DNA of 64,000 bases from Bacillota bacterium (GCA_024679955.1 JAILCQ010000022.1:1-64000); one strand, 5' to 3'. Shown: positions 1 to 9,422, counted from the first letter of the stretch. Program-made: numbers and translations. The notes: generated by a model from the sequence alone, not told the origin.

Positions 1-85
1 TTGTCGCCAAATTCAATTTTCTGAATAAAAGTATTTGCTTTTTCATAAAACTTATGGTAAGCTGATGTTAGTAGGCGTTTTTGAC

Positions 86-107
86 AAGTGGGGTAATCCC
101 ACTTTTT
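86..107 (+). terminator. Leader hairpin before rimP, possible attenuator
   Basis: Seven-base arms AAGTGGG (86-92) and CCCACTT (98-104) enclose a 5-base loop and run into a T tract (103-107). It sits 18 bases before the rimP start codon. A short intrinsic terminator at this place would either end upstream transcription or attenuate the rimP-infB operon. The stem is short, so strength is uncertain. Confidence 0.55.
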
Positions 108-124
108 CTTTTGCGAGGCAACGT

Positions 125-613
125 ATGGCGAAAAAAAAAGGCATTGTTTGCGATTATAGCCAAATCGAACGGGATATTTGGCAGCTGGCAGAAGCGACGG
201 TAGCGGAAAACGGCGCGGAACTGATCGATGTGGAATTCACCGCCGAAGCCGGCAATCATTTTCTGCGCATCTTTATCGATCGGGACGGCCAGCCGGTGGA
301 TCATCAGCTTTGCGAAACGGTCAGCAATGCGCTGGATCCCCTTTTGGACGAAGCCGATCTGATCCGGGAAAGCTATTATCTGGAAATATCTTCCCCGGGA
401 TTGGAACGCCCGCTGAAACGGCCCGCGGATTTTATCCGCTATGCCGGTCAAGACGTTACCCTGCATCTTTACGCCCCCTGGCAAGGGCAAAAACAGATCG
501 ACGGCCGGCTGATCGGCCTGGCGGGCGACTGTATCCAAATCGACGCGGACGGGCAAACCCTTGCCTTTCCTCTGGCCCAGGTGGCCAAGGCCCATCTGCG
601 GATCACTTTCTGA
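125..613 (+). CDS. rimP: Ribosome maturation factor RimP
   Basis: 162-residue RimP, which helps the 30S subunit mature. The N-terminal domain (about residues 10-85) contains the family pattern ending in the segment ISSPGLERPLK near residues 91-101, and a C-terminal SH3-like domain follows. The ATG at 125 is chosen because RimP proteins start close to this point and a GCGAGG ribosome-binding site lies about 7 bases upstream; an ATG at 35 would add 30 residues encoded by the leader hairpin. First gene of the rimP-nusA-ylxR-ylxQ-infB-rbfA order that is standard in Firmicutes. Identification is confident. Confidence 0.93.
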   Translation: MAKKKGIVCDYSQIERDIWQLAEATVAENGAELIDVEFTAEAGNHFLRIFIDRDGQPVDHQLCETVSNALDPLLDEADLIRESYYLEISSPGLERPLKRPADFIRYAGQDVTLHLYAPWQGQKQIDGRLIGLAGDCIQIDADGQTLAFPLAQVAKAHLRITF

Positions 614-673
614 ATCGACTCTACCGCCGGAAACTGCTTCACGAACGTGCAATGGAATAAGGAGAGAACAATC

Positions 674-1885
674 ATGAATATCGAATTTATCGAAGCCCTG
701 AAAGATTTGGAAAAAGAGCGGGGCATTGATGCCGACGTTTTACTGGAAGCCATCGAAACGGCCTTGATTTCCGCCTATAAAAAGCATTACGGTTCGTCCC
801 AGAACGTGCGGGTAGAAATCAACAAAAACACCGGCGATATCCATGTGCTGTATCGGAAAACAGTGGTAGAAGAAGTAGAAGACGACCGGACGGAGATTTC
901 CCTGGCGGAAGCCCAAACCTACGACCCGGATTTTGAAATCGGCGATATGTTTGAATCCGAAGTCACCCCCCGGTCTTTCGGCCGCATCGCCGCCCAAACC
1001 GCCAAACATGTGGTCATCCAGCGGATACGGGAAGCGGAACGCAACCTGGTCTACGATCAATACGCCACCCGCAAAGACGACATCGTCACCGCCACGGTTT
1101 TGCGCATCGAAGGGCGGAACGTCTTTATCGATCTGGATAAAACCGAAGCCCTTTTGGCCCCTTCGGAGCAGATCCCCCGGGAAAATTACTATCAGGGAGA
1201 AAGGCTCAAAGTCTATATCCTGGAAGTGCGCCGCACCACCAAAGGCTCGCAGATCATGGTTTCCCGCACCCATCCGGGGCTGCTGAAATGCCTGCTGGAA
1301 CAGGAAGTGCCGGAAATCTCCGACGGCACCGTGGAAATCAAATCGGTGGTCCGGGAACCGGGATGGCGCTCCAAAATCGCCGTATACAGCAAAAACGAAA
1401 ACGTAGACCCGGTGGGGGCCTGCGTAGGCGCCAAAGGCATGCGCATCCAATCGGTGGTCAATGAATTGGCCGGAGAAAAAATCGAAGTGATACGCTGGGA
1501 TGAAGATCCGGCGGTCTATGTCAGCAACGCCCTGTCCCCTGCCAAATGCGTATCCGTAGAAATAGATGAAAAAGAAAAATTCACCCGGGTGGTGGTGCCG
1601 GATTACCAGCTGTCCCTGGCCATCGGCAAAGAAGGTCAAAACGCCCGGCTGGCGGCGCGCTTGACCGGTTGGAAGATCGATATCAAGAGCGAAAGCCAAA
1701 TGGAGGAATGGCTGGCCAACGGCGGCGGGCAGGAAGCGGCGGCGGAAGACGCGCCGGATGCGGAAGCCCCGGAACAAGCTCCGGAACAGATTTTGGAGCA
1801 TGCGGAACAAGCCCCGGCCCCTGCGGACAGCATGCCGCCGGAAGAGGAGGATATGCCGGAAGAATCCGGGGAAGAACAAGAATAA
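674..1885 (+). CDS. nusA: Transcription termination/antitermination factor NusA
   Basis: 403-residue NusA, an RNA polymerase-binding elongation, pausing and termination factor. The N-terminal domain begins MNIEFIEAL, followed by an S1 domain (about residues 135-200) and two KH domains with the motifs VGACVGAKGMRI and LAIGKEGQNARLAARLTGW. The C terminus ends in an acidic Ala/Glu/Pro-rich tail (about residues 355-403) instead of the extra repeats of proteobacterial NusA. ATG 674 follows the purine-rich site AAGGAGAG. Lies 60 bases after rimP in the same operon. Confidence 0.96.
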   Translation: MNIEFIEALKDLEKERGIDADVLLEAIETALISAYKKHYGSSQNVRVEINKNTGDIHVLYRKTVVEEVEDDRTEISLAEAQTYDPDFEIGDMFESEVTPRSFGRIAAQTAKHVVIQRIREAERNLVYDQYATRKDDIVTATVLRIEGRNVFIDLDKTEALLAPSEQIPRENYYQGERLKVYILEVRRTTKGSQIMVSRTHPGLLKCLLEQEVPEISDGTVEIKSVVREPGWRSKIAVYSKNENVDPVGACVGAKGMRIQSVVNELAGEKIEVIRWDEDPAVYVSNALSPAKCVSVEIDEKEKFTRVVVPDYQLSLAIGKEGQNARLAARLTGWKIDIKSESQMEEWLANGGGQEAAAEDAPDAEAPEQAPEQILEHAEQAPAPADSMPPEEEDMPEESGEEQE

Positions 1886-1929
1886 AGCGTATATCGTTGA
1901 TAATGGATCATGCATGAAGAGGAAAGGCC

Positions 1930-2223
1930 ATGGCAAAGATCAAAAAACGGCCGGAACGGATGTGCGTAGCCTGCCGGGAAATGAAAGACAAACGCAGTTT
2001 GATCCGCCTGACGCGGACGCCCGAGGGCGAAGTGCGCATCGACGAAAGCGGCAAAATGGCCGGCCGGGGCGCGTACGTTTGCCGGGACGCGGCCTGTTTG
2101 AAAAAAGCCGCCAAAGGCCGGATCCTGGAAAAGGCGCTGAAGACCAAAATCCCCCCGGAGATTTGGCAGCAACTGGCCCAGGAAGAAGCGGCAAATACGC
2201 CGGAAGCAACAAAACAAGAATAA
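1930..2223 (+). CDS. ylxR: YlxR family (DUF448) RNA-binding protein
   Basis: 97-residue YlxR/DUF448 protein. The diagnostic segment RMCVACREMKDKRSLIRL is near the N terminus, and GRGAYVC is near residue 50. Family members are small basic proteins in the nusA-infB operon; a role in RNA binding or RNase P/transcription regulation has been proposed for relatives, but I infer function only by family and position. It lies 44 bases after nusA with a GAGGAAAGG ribosome-binding site. Confidence 0.9.
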   Translation: MAKIKKRPERMCVACREMKDKRSLIRLTRTPEGEVRIDESGKMAGRGAYVCRDAACLKKAAKGRILEKALKTKIPPEIWQQLAQEEAANTPEATKQE

Positions 2224-2257
2224 TGCAGAGAGAATCATACAGAGAAAGAAGAAAACG

Positions 2258-2608
2258 ATGAAGCATCCCGACGGGCAAACGCCGGTACATGTTGAATATT
2301 CGCCGCAGACGGAACGCAAAATCGCCGGTTATTTGGGCATCGCGCAAAAAGCCGGCAAACTGGCGGCAGGCGATATGGCGGCCGCCAACGCCTTGCGGCA
2401 AGGCCGGGCCTTTTTGCTGGTTTTGGCGGCAGACGCCGGGCCCCAGGTAAAAGAGGAGCTTTTTTCTCTCCTGGGCGATACGCCGTTGATCTATTGGAAA
2501 AACAAAAGCGATTTGGGCAAAATCGTGGGCAAAAGCCATCGCGGCGCGGCGGCGGTTTTGGACGAAGGTCTGGCTGCCGCCATCCGCAAAGCCATAGACA
2601 CGGCCTAG
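2258..2608 (+). CDS. ylxQ: L7Ae-family RNA-binding protein YlxQ
   Basis: 116-residue L7Ae/L30e-type protein. The fold signature includes GYLGIAQKAGKLAAGDMAA, AFLLVLAADAG and the helix around KSDLGKIVGKSHRG. L7Ae relatives bind K-turn RNA; the YlxQ group sits between ylxR and infB in Firmicutes, as here. The spacing (34 bases after ylxR, 96 before infB) fits one operon. The exact RNA target is unknown. Confidence 0.88.
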   Translation: MKHPDGQTPVHVEYSPQTERKIAGYLGIAQKAGKLAAGDMAAANALRQGRAFLLVLAADAGPQVKEELFSLLGDTPLIYWKNKSDLGKIVGKSHRGAAAVLDEGLAAAIRKAIDTA

Positions 2609-2704
2609 CGCCCGGGGCATACCATCACAACGTCGGTTTTTATTTTTTCTTTATACTTTTCAATATAGGATATGAAGCGAAACAGGGGTAAGGAGTTGGT
2701 TGGT

Positions 2705-5599
2705 TTGGCAAGAGTAAAAATATATGAACTGGCAAAAGAATTGTCGGTAGAAAGCAAGGACATCGTCCGCAAGCTGCACAAAATGGGCATAGACGTAAAA
2801 AGCCATATGAGCAGCATCAGCAATGAAGAAGCGGATATGATACGCGGTTTTTTGGCGAAATCGGGCAAAGAAAGCGTAACGCAGGCTTCCTCCAATGAAA
2901 GCTTCGTGCCTCGGGTGAAGCGTATCCCCAAGGCCGTGGTGGAACAGGAGCAAGCCCAGGAAATCCGCGCCGCGGAAGAAGCGGCCGCAGCCAACGCCGG
3001 TGAAAGCGCCGGCGCCCCTGCCGCCATGCCGGAAGCAGCGCCGGCAGCCGCAGAACCGGCTCAACCGGCCGCGCCCCAGCAGCCTGCAGCGGCCATGAAC
3101 GCCCCCGCGCCGGCGGCCTCTGCCCAGCCGTCCGCACCGGCGGAAAAACCGCAAAAGGCGGAGCCCGCCGCCCAACCGGCAGCCCAGCCTACCCCGGCTG
3201 CCGAGGCCAAAGAAGCCCCTGCCAAACCGCAGGCGGCGCCGGTGGCTGCCGTCAAAGACAACCAACCCATCCCGTCTGCCCCCATAAAACCGGCAACGCC
3301 CAGCAAGGAACAAACCGCAGCGCCAGAACCGGCCGCTGCCAAAGAACAAACGGTCCCGCCGCAACCGGCAGCCCAGCCCAGGGCAACCGGCAATGCGGCA
3401 AACGCCGCGCCGGCGGCTGCAGCCGCTCAGAACAGGCCCGGCGGCGGCTATCGCCGGGACGGCCAAGGCGGTCAGGGTGGTTATCGCCGGGACAGCCAGG
3501 GCGGTTATCGCAAGGACGGGCAGAACAAGCCCGGCGGCGGTTATCGCCGGGACGGCGGCTACGCCAAAGATAAAGACGCGGACACGCAAAGCAATCACCG
3601 CAAAGATCAAAACAAACGCGGCCATAGCGGCAAAAACACCGGCGGCATGGGCATGAGCGCGCCTGCTTTGGAAAAACCGTCGGCCAATTACCGTCCCAAT
3701 CCCAAGAAACCGTCGGTCAAAGACATGGTAATGGAAAAGGCTTCGGCGGAAGAAAGACAAAGAGGCAACAAATCTTTCGCGAAGAATAAGGGCAACCGCA
3801 AAGACCATAAAAACAAAAAAGAGACGAAAATGGTGATGCCGCCGGTAACGCCCAAGAAGATCACCATCGGCGAAACCGTTGTTTTGGGTGAATTGGCCAA
3901 AACCATGGGCAAATCCGCCGGGGAGATCATCAAAAAGCTGTTTACCATGGGCATCATGGCAACCATCAATCAGGAGATCGATTCCGACACCGCCATTCTC
4001 CTGGCGGATGAATTCGGCGTCACCGTGGAAGTAAAAGAAGACAAAGCCGCCATCCTCTTGGACGACACCCTGGACGATGAAAAAGACCTGCAATTGCGTC
4101 CGCCGGTGGTGACCATCATGGGCCACGTGGACCACGGCAAAACCTCTCTATTGGATTCCATACGGCATACCAACGTCATCAGCACCGAAGCCGGCGGTAT
4201 CACCCAGCATATCGGCGCCTATCAGGTGGAGATCAAAGGCCGGAAAATCACCTTCCTGGACACCCCCGGCCATGAGGCCTTCACCGCCATGCGGGCCAGA
4301 GGCGCGCAGGTCACCGATATCGTCATCATCGTCGTGGCGGCGGACGACGGCGTAATGCCGCAAACCGTAGAAGCGATCAACCACTCCAAAGCCGCCGGCG
4401 TGCCGATCATCATCGCCATCAACAAAATCGACAAGCCCGGCGCCAATCCGGACCGGGTCAAACAGGAATTGATGGAACACGGCCTGGTCTCGGAAGAATG
4501 GGGCGGCGACACGGTCATGGTGAACGTTTCCGCCAAGGCCAAAATCAATCTGGAAAACCTGCTGGAAATGATCCTGCTGGTGGCCGACGTCAACGAATTG
4601 AAAGCCAACCCCAACCGGCAGGCCCGGGGCACCGTGGTAGAAGCCAAATTGGATAAAAACCGGGGCCCGGTGGCAACCTTATTGGTACAGAAGGGTACCC
4701 TGCATGCGGGGGACAATGTTTTGGCCGGCGCGGTATTCGGCAAGGTGCGGGCCATGAACGACGACAAAGGCAACAAAGTACGGCATGCCGGTCCTTCCAT
4801 GCCCGTAGAAATACTGGGCTTTTCCGAAGTGCCGCCGGCCGGCGAAGTGTTCGTGGCGGTCAAGGACGAAAAAGACGCCAGAGCCGTGGCAGCCCGCCTG
4901 CAGAGCAAAAAGCGGGAGGAAGAGCTGCATAAAACCGCCCGGGTCAGCCTGGACGATCTGTTCAAACAAATCGCCGAAGGCGAGATACAGGAATTGAACC
5001 TGGTGGTCAAGGCGGACGTACAAGGCTCGGTGGAAGCCCTTACCCAAAGCCTGTACAAACTCAATACCGACGAAGTCAAGGTCAACGTCATCCACTCCGG
5101 CGTAGGCGGCGTTTCCGAAAGCGACGTGATGCTGGCGGCGGCCTCCAATGCCATCATCCTCGGCTTCAATATCGTGGCCCCGGCCGCAGCCCGGGCCGCG
5201 GCGGAAAGCGAAAACGTGGATATCCGCCTATACCGGGTGATCTACGATGCGCTGGAGGATATCAAAAAAGCCATGAGCGGCCTGCTGGCGCCGGAATATA
5301 AAGAAAACGTCATCGGTCATGCGGAAGTACGGGCGGTATTCAAGGTGCCCAAAGCCGGCATGGTGGCCGGCGCCTATATCACCCAGGGCAAGATCACCCG
5401 CAACGCGCAGATCCGCGTGATCCGCGACAATATCGTCATTGCCGAAGACAAGATCAGCAGCCTGCGGCGTTTCAAAGACGACGCCAAAGAAGTGCTGCAG
5501 GGCTTTGAATGCGGCATCGGCCTGGAAAACTTCAATGACATCAAAGAAGGCGACATTTTTGAAGCCTTCGTCATGGAAGAAATCGAAAGAGAATTATAA
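2705..5599 (+). CDS. infB: Translation initiation factor IF-2
   Basis: 964-residue IF-2, the GTPase that places initiator tRNA on the 30S subunit. TTG at 2705 is preferred: AGGAG lies at 2691-2695 and the product then begins (M)[12 protein letters not shown] as in the family; an ATG at 2672 would add 11 residues with no good ribosome-binding site. Domain order: IF2_N (1-50), a long Ala/Pro/Gln-rich linker (about 75-240), a Gly/Arg/Tyr repeat segment (about 242-290), a second IF2_N (about 382-430), the G domain with GHVDHGKT (about 473-480), DTPGHEAF (about 519) and NKID, then the C-terminal beta-barrel domains. Confidence 0.96.
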   Translation: MARVKIYELAKELSVESKDIVRKLHKMGIDVKSHMSSISNEEADMIRGFLAKSGKESVTQASSNESFVPRVKRIPKAVVEQEQAQEIRAAEEAAAANAGESAGAPAAMPEAAPAAAEPAQPAAPQQPAAAMNAPAPAASAQPSAPAEKPQKAEPAAQPAAQPTPAAEAKEAPAKPQAAPVAAVKDNQPIPSAPIKPATPSKEQTAAPEPAAAKEQTVPPQPAAQPRATGNAANAAPAAAAAQNRPGGGYRRDGQGGQGGYRRDSQGGYRKDGQNKPGGGYRRDGGYAKDKDADTQSNHRKDQNKRGHSGKNTGGMGMSAPALEKPSANYRPNPKKPSVKDMVMEKASAEERQRGNKSFAKNKGNRKDHKNKKETKMVMPPVTPKKITIGETVVLGELAKTMGKSAGEIIKKLFTMGIMATINQEIDSDTAILLADEFGVTVEVKEDKAAILLDDTLDDEKDLQLRPPVVTIMGHVDHGKTSLLDSIRHTNVISTEAGGITQHIGAYQVEIKGRKITFLDTPGHEAFTAMRARGAQVTDIVIIVVAADDGVMPQTVEAINHSKAAGVPIIIAINKIDKPGANPDRVKQELMEHGLVSEEWGGDTVMVNVSAKAKINLENLLEMILLVADVNELKANPNRQARGTVVEAKLDKNRGPVATLLVQKGTLHAGDNVLAGAVFGKVRAMNDDKGNKVRHAGPSMPVEILGFSEVPPAGEVFVAVKDEKDARAVAARLQSKKREEELHKTARVSLDDLFKQIAEGEIQELNLVVKADVQGSVEALTQSLYKLNTDEVKVNVIHSGVGGVSESDVMLAAASNAIILGFNIVAPAAARAAAESENVDIRLYRVIYDALEDIKKAMSGLLAPEYKENVIGHAEVRAVFKVPKAGMVAGAYITQGKITRNAQIRVIRDNIVIAEDKISSLRRFKDDAKEVLQGFECGIGLENFNDIKEGDIFEAFVMEEIEREL

Positions 5600-5600
5600 A

Positions 5601-5634
5601 AAAACGGCCCGGGGAAAAGAGCCGGGCCGTTTTT
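5601..5634 (+). terminator. Intrinsic terminator after infB
   Basis: Twelve-base stem (AAAACGGCCCGG at 5601-5612 with CCGGGCCGTTTT at 5622-5633) and a 9-base purine-rich loop, ending in T residues, two bases after the infB stop codon. It lies between infB and rbfA, so rbfA-nrnA-truB must receive either read-through or an unseen promoter. Confidence 0.85.
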
Positions 5635-5675
5635 GCTGCCGCGGCATACGCCGCCGGGGAAAGGAGAAGGAAACC

Positions 5676-6080
5676 ATGGTGAGTCGCCGCGTTGGCCGGC
5701 TTTCCGGAGAATTGCAAAAAGAAATCGCCGCCATCCTCAGCCGGGAGATCAAAGACCCCCGCCTGGGCCAGCTTTCGGTGGTATCCATCGATATCGCCCC
5801 GGACGGCTGCTCCGCCCGGATATATCTCAGCCCCATGGCCGGGACGGAAACGGCGGAAGAGGATATCACCCAGGCTTTGGATAAGGCCAAGGGCTATATC
5901 CGCCGGGAATTGGCAAAACGCCTGAAAACCCGGGCTGTGCCGGAGCTGTACTTTTATGTGGACAAAAGCATCGCCTACGGCGTGGCGATGATCAATAAAA
6001 TCAACAAGCAGATCCAGGCCGACGAGGCAGCCGCCCAAGGCCGTCCGCCGATCGAGGAAGGGGTATACAAAGAACCATGA
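5676..6080 (+). CDS. rbfA: Ribosome-binding factor A
   Basis: 134-residue RbfA, a KH-type 30S maturation factor. The ATG at 5676 follows AAGGAGAAGG and gives the family start MVSRRVGRLSGEL; core motifs include DPRLGQLSVVSIDI, KAKGYIRRELAKRL and VPELYFYVDKSIAYG. It overlaps the next gene by 4 bases (ATGA), indicating translational coupling. Separated from infB by an intrinsic terminator. Confidence 0.95.
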   Translation: MVSRRVGRLSGELQKEIAAILSREIKDPRLGQLSVVSIDIAPDGCSARIYLSPMAGTETAEEDITQALDKAKGYIRRELAKRLKTRAVPELYFYVDKSIAYGVAMINKINKQIQADEAAAQGRPPIEEGVYKEP

Positions 6081-7066
6081 ACGAATTGTACCGGCAGATG
6101 ATCGAGATTTTGCAAAGGCAGCGCAATCTATTGCTGGTGGGCCATGTGGAACCGGACGGCGATTGCGTGGGTTCCCTGTTGGGCCTATATTTTGCCTTTC
6201 AGGGACGGGAGAAAAACTGGCGTTTGGTGACGGAAGACGCGCCGGCGGCCTGTTTGGGTTTTCTGCCCGGCATCGATACGATCATTCGCCCGGAAGCGAT
6301 CGATATCGTTCCCCAGGCCATATTGACGGTGGATTGCTGGACGCTGAACCGCACCGGCTACTGGCTGTCGGACTATTTGCAGCCGGGGCTGCCCTTCTAC
6401 TGCATCGATCATCACCGGACTTCCCATTTCCAGGGGGACTTGGCGGTGATTGAGCCCCAGGCGGCGGCCTGCGGTGAAATCGTCGCCGCCCTGATGCAGC
6501 AGGCCGGGATAGAGCCGGACGCGGATACGGCCACGGCGCTGTATACCGCTTTGGCGGCGGATACCGGCTGCTTCCGCTTTGGCAGCACCCAAAGCCGCAC
6601 CCTGGCCCAGGCGGCCTGGCTGCGTCCCCAGGTGGATATCGAACAAATACGCATCGCCTTATACGAAAGCCGCAGCCGCGGCAATATGCATTTGTTGACC
6701 CAGGCGTTGAACCATCTGCATTACAGCTGCGACGGCGCTTTTTGCTACACCGTATTGCGCCGGGAGGATTTTCAGGAGGCCGGCCAGGCCCTGGCCAGCG
6801 ATATCGTGAATTTTACTTTGGTCTCCACCGGCGTCAAAATCGGTATGCTCCTGGAAGAACATGACGGCTATGTGAGGGTGAGCCTGCGCAGCCGTCCCGG
6901 CTATCCGGTAGATCAACTGGCCCGCGACCTGGGCGGCGGCGGTCACCGGCAGGCCGCCGGCTGCCGCCGGGAGGGGGATCTGCAAACGGAAGAAGCCGTG
7001 CTGACGGCGGCGGTGGAAAACTATCTGGCGCAGCTGGAACAAACGCCGCCGGCCGGCCGCGATTAA
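6077..7066 (+). CDS. nrnA: DHH-family phosphoesterase NrnA (nanoRNase/pAp phosphatase)
   Basis: 329-residue DHH/DHHA1 protein. Motifs are VGHVEPDGDCVGSLLGL (metal site), a DC pair near residue 84, CIDHHRTS (DHH motif) and the C-terminal DHHA1 glycine motif GGGGHRQAAG. In Bacillus, NrnA degrades short RNA oligomers and dephosphorylates pAp; the same is inferred here. Overlap of 4 bases with rbfA, and position before truB, is the usual Firmicutes arrangement. Confidence 0.9.
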   Translation: MNELYRQMIEILQRQRNLLLVGHVEPDGDCVGSLLGLYFAFQGREKNWRLVTEDAPAACLGFLPGIDTIIRPEAIDIVPQAILTVDCWTLNRTGYWLSDYLQPGLPFYCIDHHRTSHFQGDLAVIEPQAAACGEIVAALMQQAGIEPDADTATALYTALAADTGCFRFGSTQSRTLAQAAWLRPQVDIEQIRIALYESRSRGNMHLLTQALNHLHYSCDGAFCYTVLRREDFQEAGQALASDIVNFTLVSTGVKIGMLLEEHDGYVRVSLRSRPGYPVDQLARDLGGGGHRQAAGCRREGDLQTEEAVLTAAVENYLAQLEQTPPAGRD

Positions 7067-7092
7067 AAAAACGGGAATGGGTCAAGCGACAG

Positions 7093-8934
7093 ATGATGGA
7101 CGGTTTTATCAATTTAAACAAACACATAGGACCTTCTTCGCAAAGCGCCGTATCCGCTTTGAAGCGGCTGTTTCGGGTAAAGGCCGGGCATTGCGGCACC
7201 CTGGATCCGGCCGCTCAAGGCGTATTGCCGGTAGCGCTGGGCTCCGCCACCCGGCTCACGGAATATGTGATCGGCAATGGCAAAACCTATCGTACGGAAA
7301 TCGTCTTCGGCGTGGAAACCGATACCTATGACGGAGACGGGAACATCGTGGCCGAAGCGGACGCCTCTTCTTTGACCGCCGGTGATTTGCACCAGGCCCT
7401 GCTGGGTTTTTGCGGGGATATCATGCAGACGCCGCCGGCGGCCTCCGCCCTGAAGCAAGGGGGCGTGGCGGCCTATAAACGGCTGCGCCGGGGCGAAACC
7501 GTTACCATGCAGCCCCGTCCGGTGCATATCGACGCTTTGCAGCTGGAAAGCTTTCAGCCTGGCCGCCAGGCCCGGGCCACCCTGCGCATCCGCTGCGGCA
7601 AAGGGGTGTATGTGCGCTCTTTGGCCCATGATCTGGGCGCTTTGTTCGGCGTAGGCGGACATGTGGCGGCCCTTACCCGTTTGCAGGTGGGCATGTTCCG
7701 CATCGAACAGGCCTATACCGTAGAACAAATCGCCGCCATGGCCGCAGCCGGGGATTATTCTTTTCTGCTGCCCAGCAGCTATCCCTTGGCGCATATCCCG
7801 GTGTTTACGGTCCGGGACGACCAGCGGCAAACCATTCTCTACGGCAATCCCACGCCAATCGATCCCTATGCCGCCGCAGCGCCTCTTTATCGCATCGAAG
7901 ATTCGGAAGGCTGCCTGTTGGCCATAGGTACGGCCATACGCCAGCCGGACGGCGCTTGCCTGCTGCAGCCGGAAAAGGTGCTGCAGCCTCCGCCGCCCCC
8001 CAAGGGGCGAGGCTATCAGGCCGTGGCCATAGGCAATTTCGACGGGGTGCATTTGGGGCATCGGGCTTTGCTGCAGGATCTGGCGGAACAAAAACGCCTC
8101 TATGGCGGCAAGACCGCCGCCCTGACCTTTTCCCCCCATCCGCTGGCGGTGATCTGCGGCCAAGCGCCGCCGCTGTTAAGCAGCGACGAACTGAAAAAGC
8201 ATCTGATCTGCGACGTATATCAGGCGGACGATTTGATCACCCTGCCCTTTGACCGCCGTTTGATGAACGCTGCGCCGGAAGAATTCTTCCGGGAGGTCTT
8301 GCAAAACAAACTGCGGGCCCAAAGCGTGGTGGTGGGCTATAATTTCACCTTTGCCGCCCACGGCCACGGCACCGCCGCCACCCTGCGGCAATTGGGAGAG
8401 GCCGCCGGCATGGAGGTGCGCATCGTCGGCGAGATCGCCGGCGAATGCGGGCCGATATCCTCCAGCGCCATCCGCAACCATATCGCCAAAGGCGATATGC
8501 AGGCCGCCAACGCCATGCTGGGCTATTGGTACAGCCTGAGCGGCGTGGTCATCACCGGCAACCGCCTGGGCCGCACCATCGGTTTTCCCACCGCCAACGT
8601 AGCGCCCCGGGAGGATCTGGTCATGCCGCCTTTGGGGGTATACGCCGCCCGCGTCCTCTACGACGGCCAAAGCTTCGACGGCGTGGTCAATTTCGGCTAC
8701 AAGCCCACCATAGGCGGGGAAAACAAACCCCTGCTGGAGGCGCATATTTTCGACCGGGATATGGATCTGTACGGCCGGGAGATCACCGTGGCCCTGGGCA
8801 AATTCCTGCGGCCGGAAAAACGTTTTGCCGGCCTGCAGCAATTGCAGCGGCAAATCGATGAGGACAGCCAAAAAGCCCGGCTATTCCTGGCCGGCCAGGC
8901 AGCAAATTGCCACTTGCCAAAACCGATCGGCTAG
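7093..8934 (+). CDS. truB-ribF: Fused tRNA pseudouridine-55 synthase (TruB) and FAD synthetase/riboflavin kinase (RibF)
   Basis: One uninterrupted 613-codon frame. Residues 1 to about 295 are TruB: catalytic motif HCGTLDPAAQGVLPVALG with Asp38, then KTYRTEIVFGVETDTYDGDG, and GVYVRSLAHDLG. A proline-rich linker (QPPPPPKGRG, about residues 298-307) leads into RibF: GNFDGVHLGH (314-323), SPHP, SSSAIR, then the flavokinase domain with GRTIGFPTANV (about 493) and NFGYKPT. TruB makes Psi55 in tRNA; RibF turns riboflavin into FMN and FAD. The genes are normally separate neighbours, so loss of the stop/start between them is the simple explanation. Start ATG could be 7093 or 7096. Confidence 0.92.
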   Translation: MMDGFINLNKHIGPSSQSAVSALKRLFRVKAGHCGTLDPAAQGVLPVALGSATRLTEYVIGNGKTYRTEIVFGVETDTYDGDGNIVAEADASSLTAGDLHQALLGFCGDIMQTPPAASALKQGGVAAYKRLRRGETVTMQPRPVHIDALQLESFQPGRQARATLRIRCGKGVYVRSLAHDLGALFGVGGHVAALTRLQVGMFRIEQAYTVEQIAAMAAAGDYSFLLPSSYPLAHIPVFTVRDDQRQTILYGNPTPIDPYAAAAPLYRIEDSEGCLLAIGTAIRQPDGACLLQPEKVLQPPPPPKGRGYQAVAIGNFDGVHLGHRALLQDLAEQKRLYGGKTAALTFSPHPLAVICGQAPPLLSSDELKKHLICDVYQADDLITLPFDRRLMNAAPEEFFREVLQNKLRAQSVVVGYNFTFAAHGHGTAATLRQLGEAAGMEVRIVGEIAGECGPISSSAIRNHIAKGDMQAANAMLGYWYSLSGVVITGNRLGRTIGFPTANVAPREDLVMPPLGVYAARVLYDGQSFDGVVNFGYKPTIGGENKPLLEAHIFDRDMDLYGREITVALGKFLRPEKRFAGLQQLQRQIDEDSQKARLFLAGQAANCHLPKPIG

Positions 8935-8942
8935 TATATAAT
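8914..8942 (+). promoter_or_regulatory. Sigma-A promoter for rpsO
   Basis: TTGCCA (8914-8919), 17-base spacer, perfect TATAAT (8937-8942). It lies within the last codons of the truB-ribF frame and just past its stop, giving rpsO an independent start near 8949. Confidence 0.8.
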
Positions 8943-8948
8943 TGTTTT

Positions 8949-9034
8949 GTTGTACAGTTTGCCCTGCCTGGGTGTGAAGCTACTCCGGCGCACTCTCGGA
9001 CACGGGCGTATTAAAAAAAGGAGGTTCCACGATT
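8949..9034 (+). promoter_or_regulatory. rpsO 5' leader, possible S15 autoregulatory structure
   Basis: About 86 bases between the predicted start and rpsO. GCCC and GTGT near 8961-8975 can pair with the contiguous ACACGGGC at about 9000-9007, leaving a bulge on the 5' side. S15 is known to repress its own mRNA through different leader structures in different bacteria. That this leader does so is inference only. Confidence 0.35.
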
Positions 9035-9301
9035 ATGATGGACACGGCAACCAAACAGGAAATCATTGCCAAATATCAAACCCATGAAGGCGATACCGGT
9101 TCCCCGGAAGTACAAATCGCCATTCTCTCTTATCAAATCAACCATTTGACCGAGCACTTGAAAGTTCACAAAAAAGACTTCCATAGCCGCCGCGGCCTGT
9201 TGAAAATGGTCGGCCGCCGCCGCAGCCTGCTGAACTATCTGAAATCCAAAGATATCGACCGCTATCGGAAGATCATCACCAGCCTCGGTTTGAGACGCTA
9301 A
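9035..9301 (+). CDS. rpsO: Small ribosomal subunit protein S15
   Basis: 88-residue S15, an early 16S rRNA binder. Family signatures are [38 protein letters not shown] and [16 protein letters not shown] at 9018-9024 is well spaced for ATG 9035 (9038 is possible). It has its own promoter and terminator. In many bacteria pnp follows; here the hydrogenase operon follows instead. Confidence 0.97.
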   Translation: MMDTATKQEIIAKYQTHEGDTGSPEVQIAILSYQINHLTEHLKVHKKDFHSRRGLLKMVGRRRSLLNYLKSKDIDRYRKIITSLGLRR

Positions 9302-9391
9302 AGCACGCTGTGGTTTGCGCAAAGGTTTTCCGGCGCAAAATACGTCTCCGCAATACAACGGTTTTTTGCGAAACAGCCATCGGAAAAATCG

Positions 9392-9422
9392 AAGACGCCG
9401 CTGTGCAGGCGGCGTCTTTTTC
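9392..9422 (+). terminator. Intrinsic terminator after rpsO
   Basis: Perfect 8-base GC stem GACGCCGC/GCGGCGTC (9394-9401, 9409-9416) extended by A-T pairs, 7-base loop, then a T tract. It lies 90 bases after rpsO and closes that unit. Confidence 0.88.
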
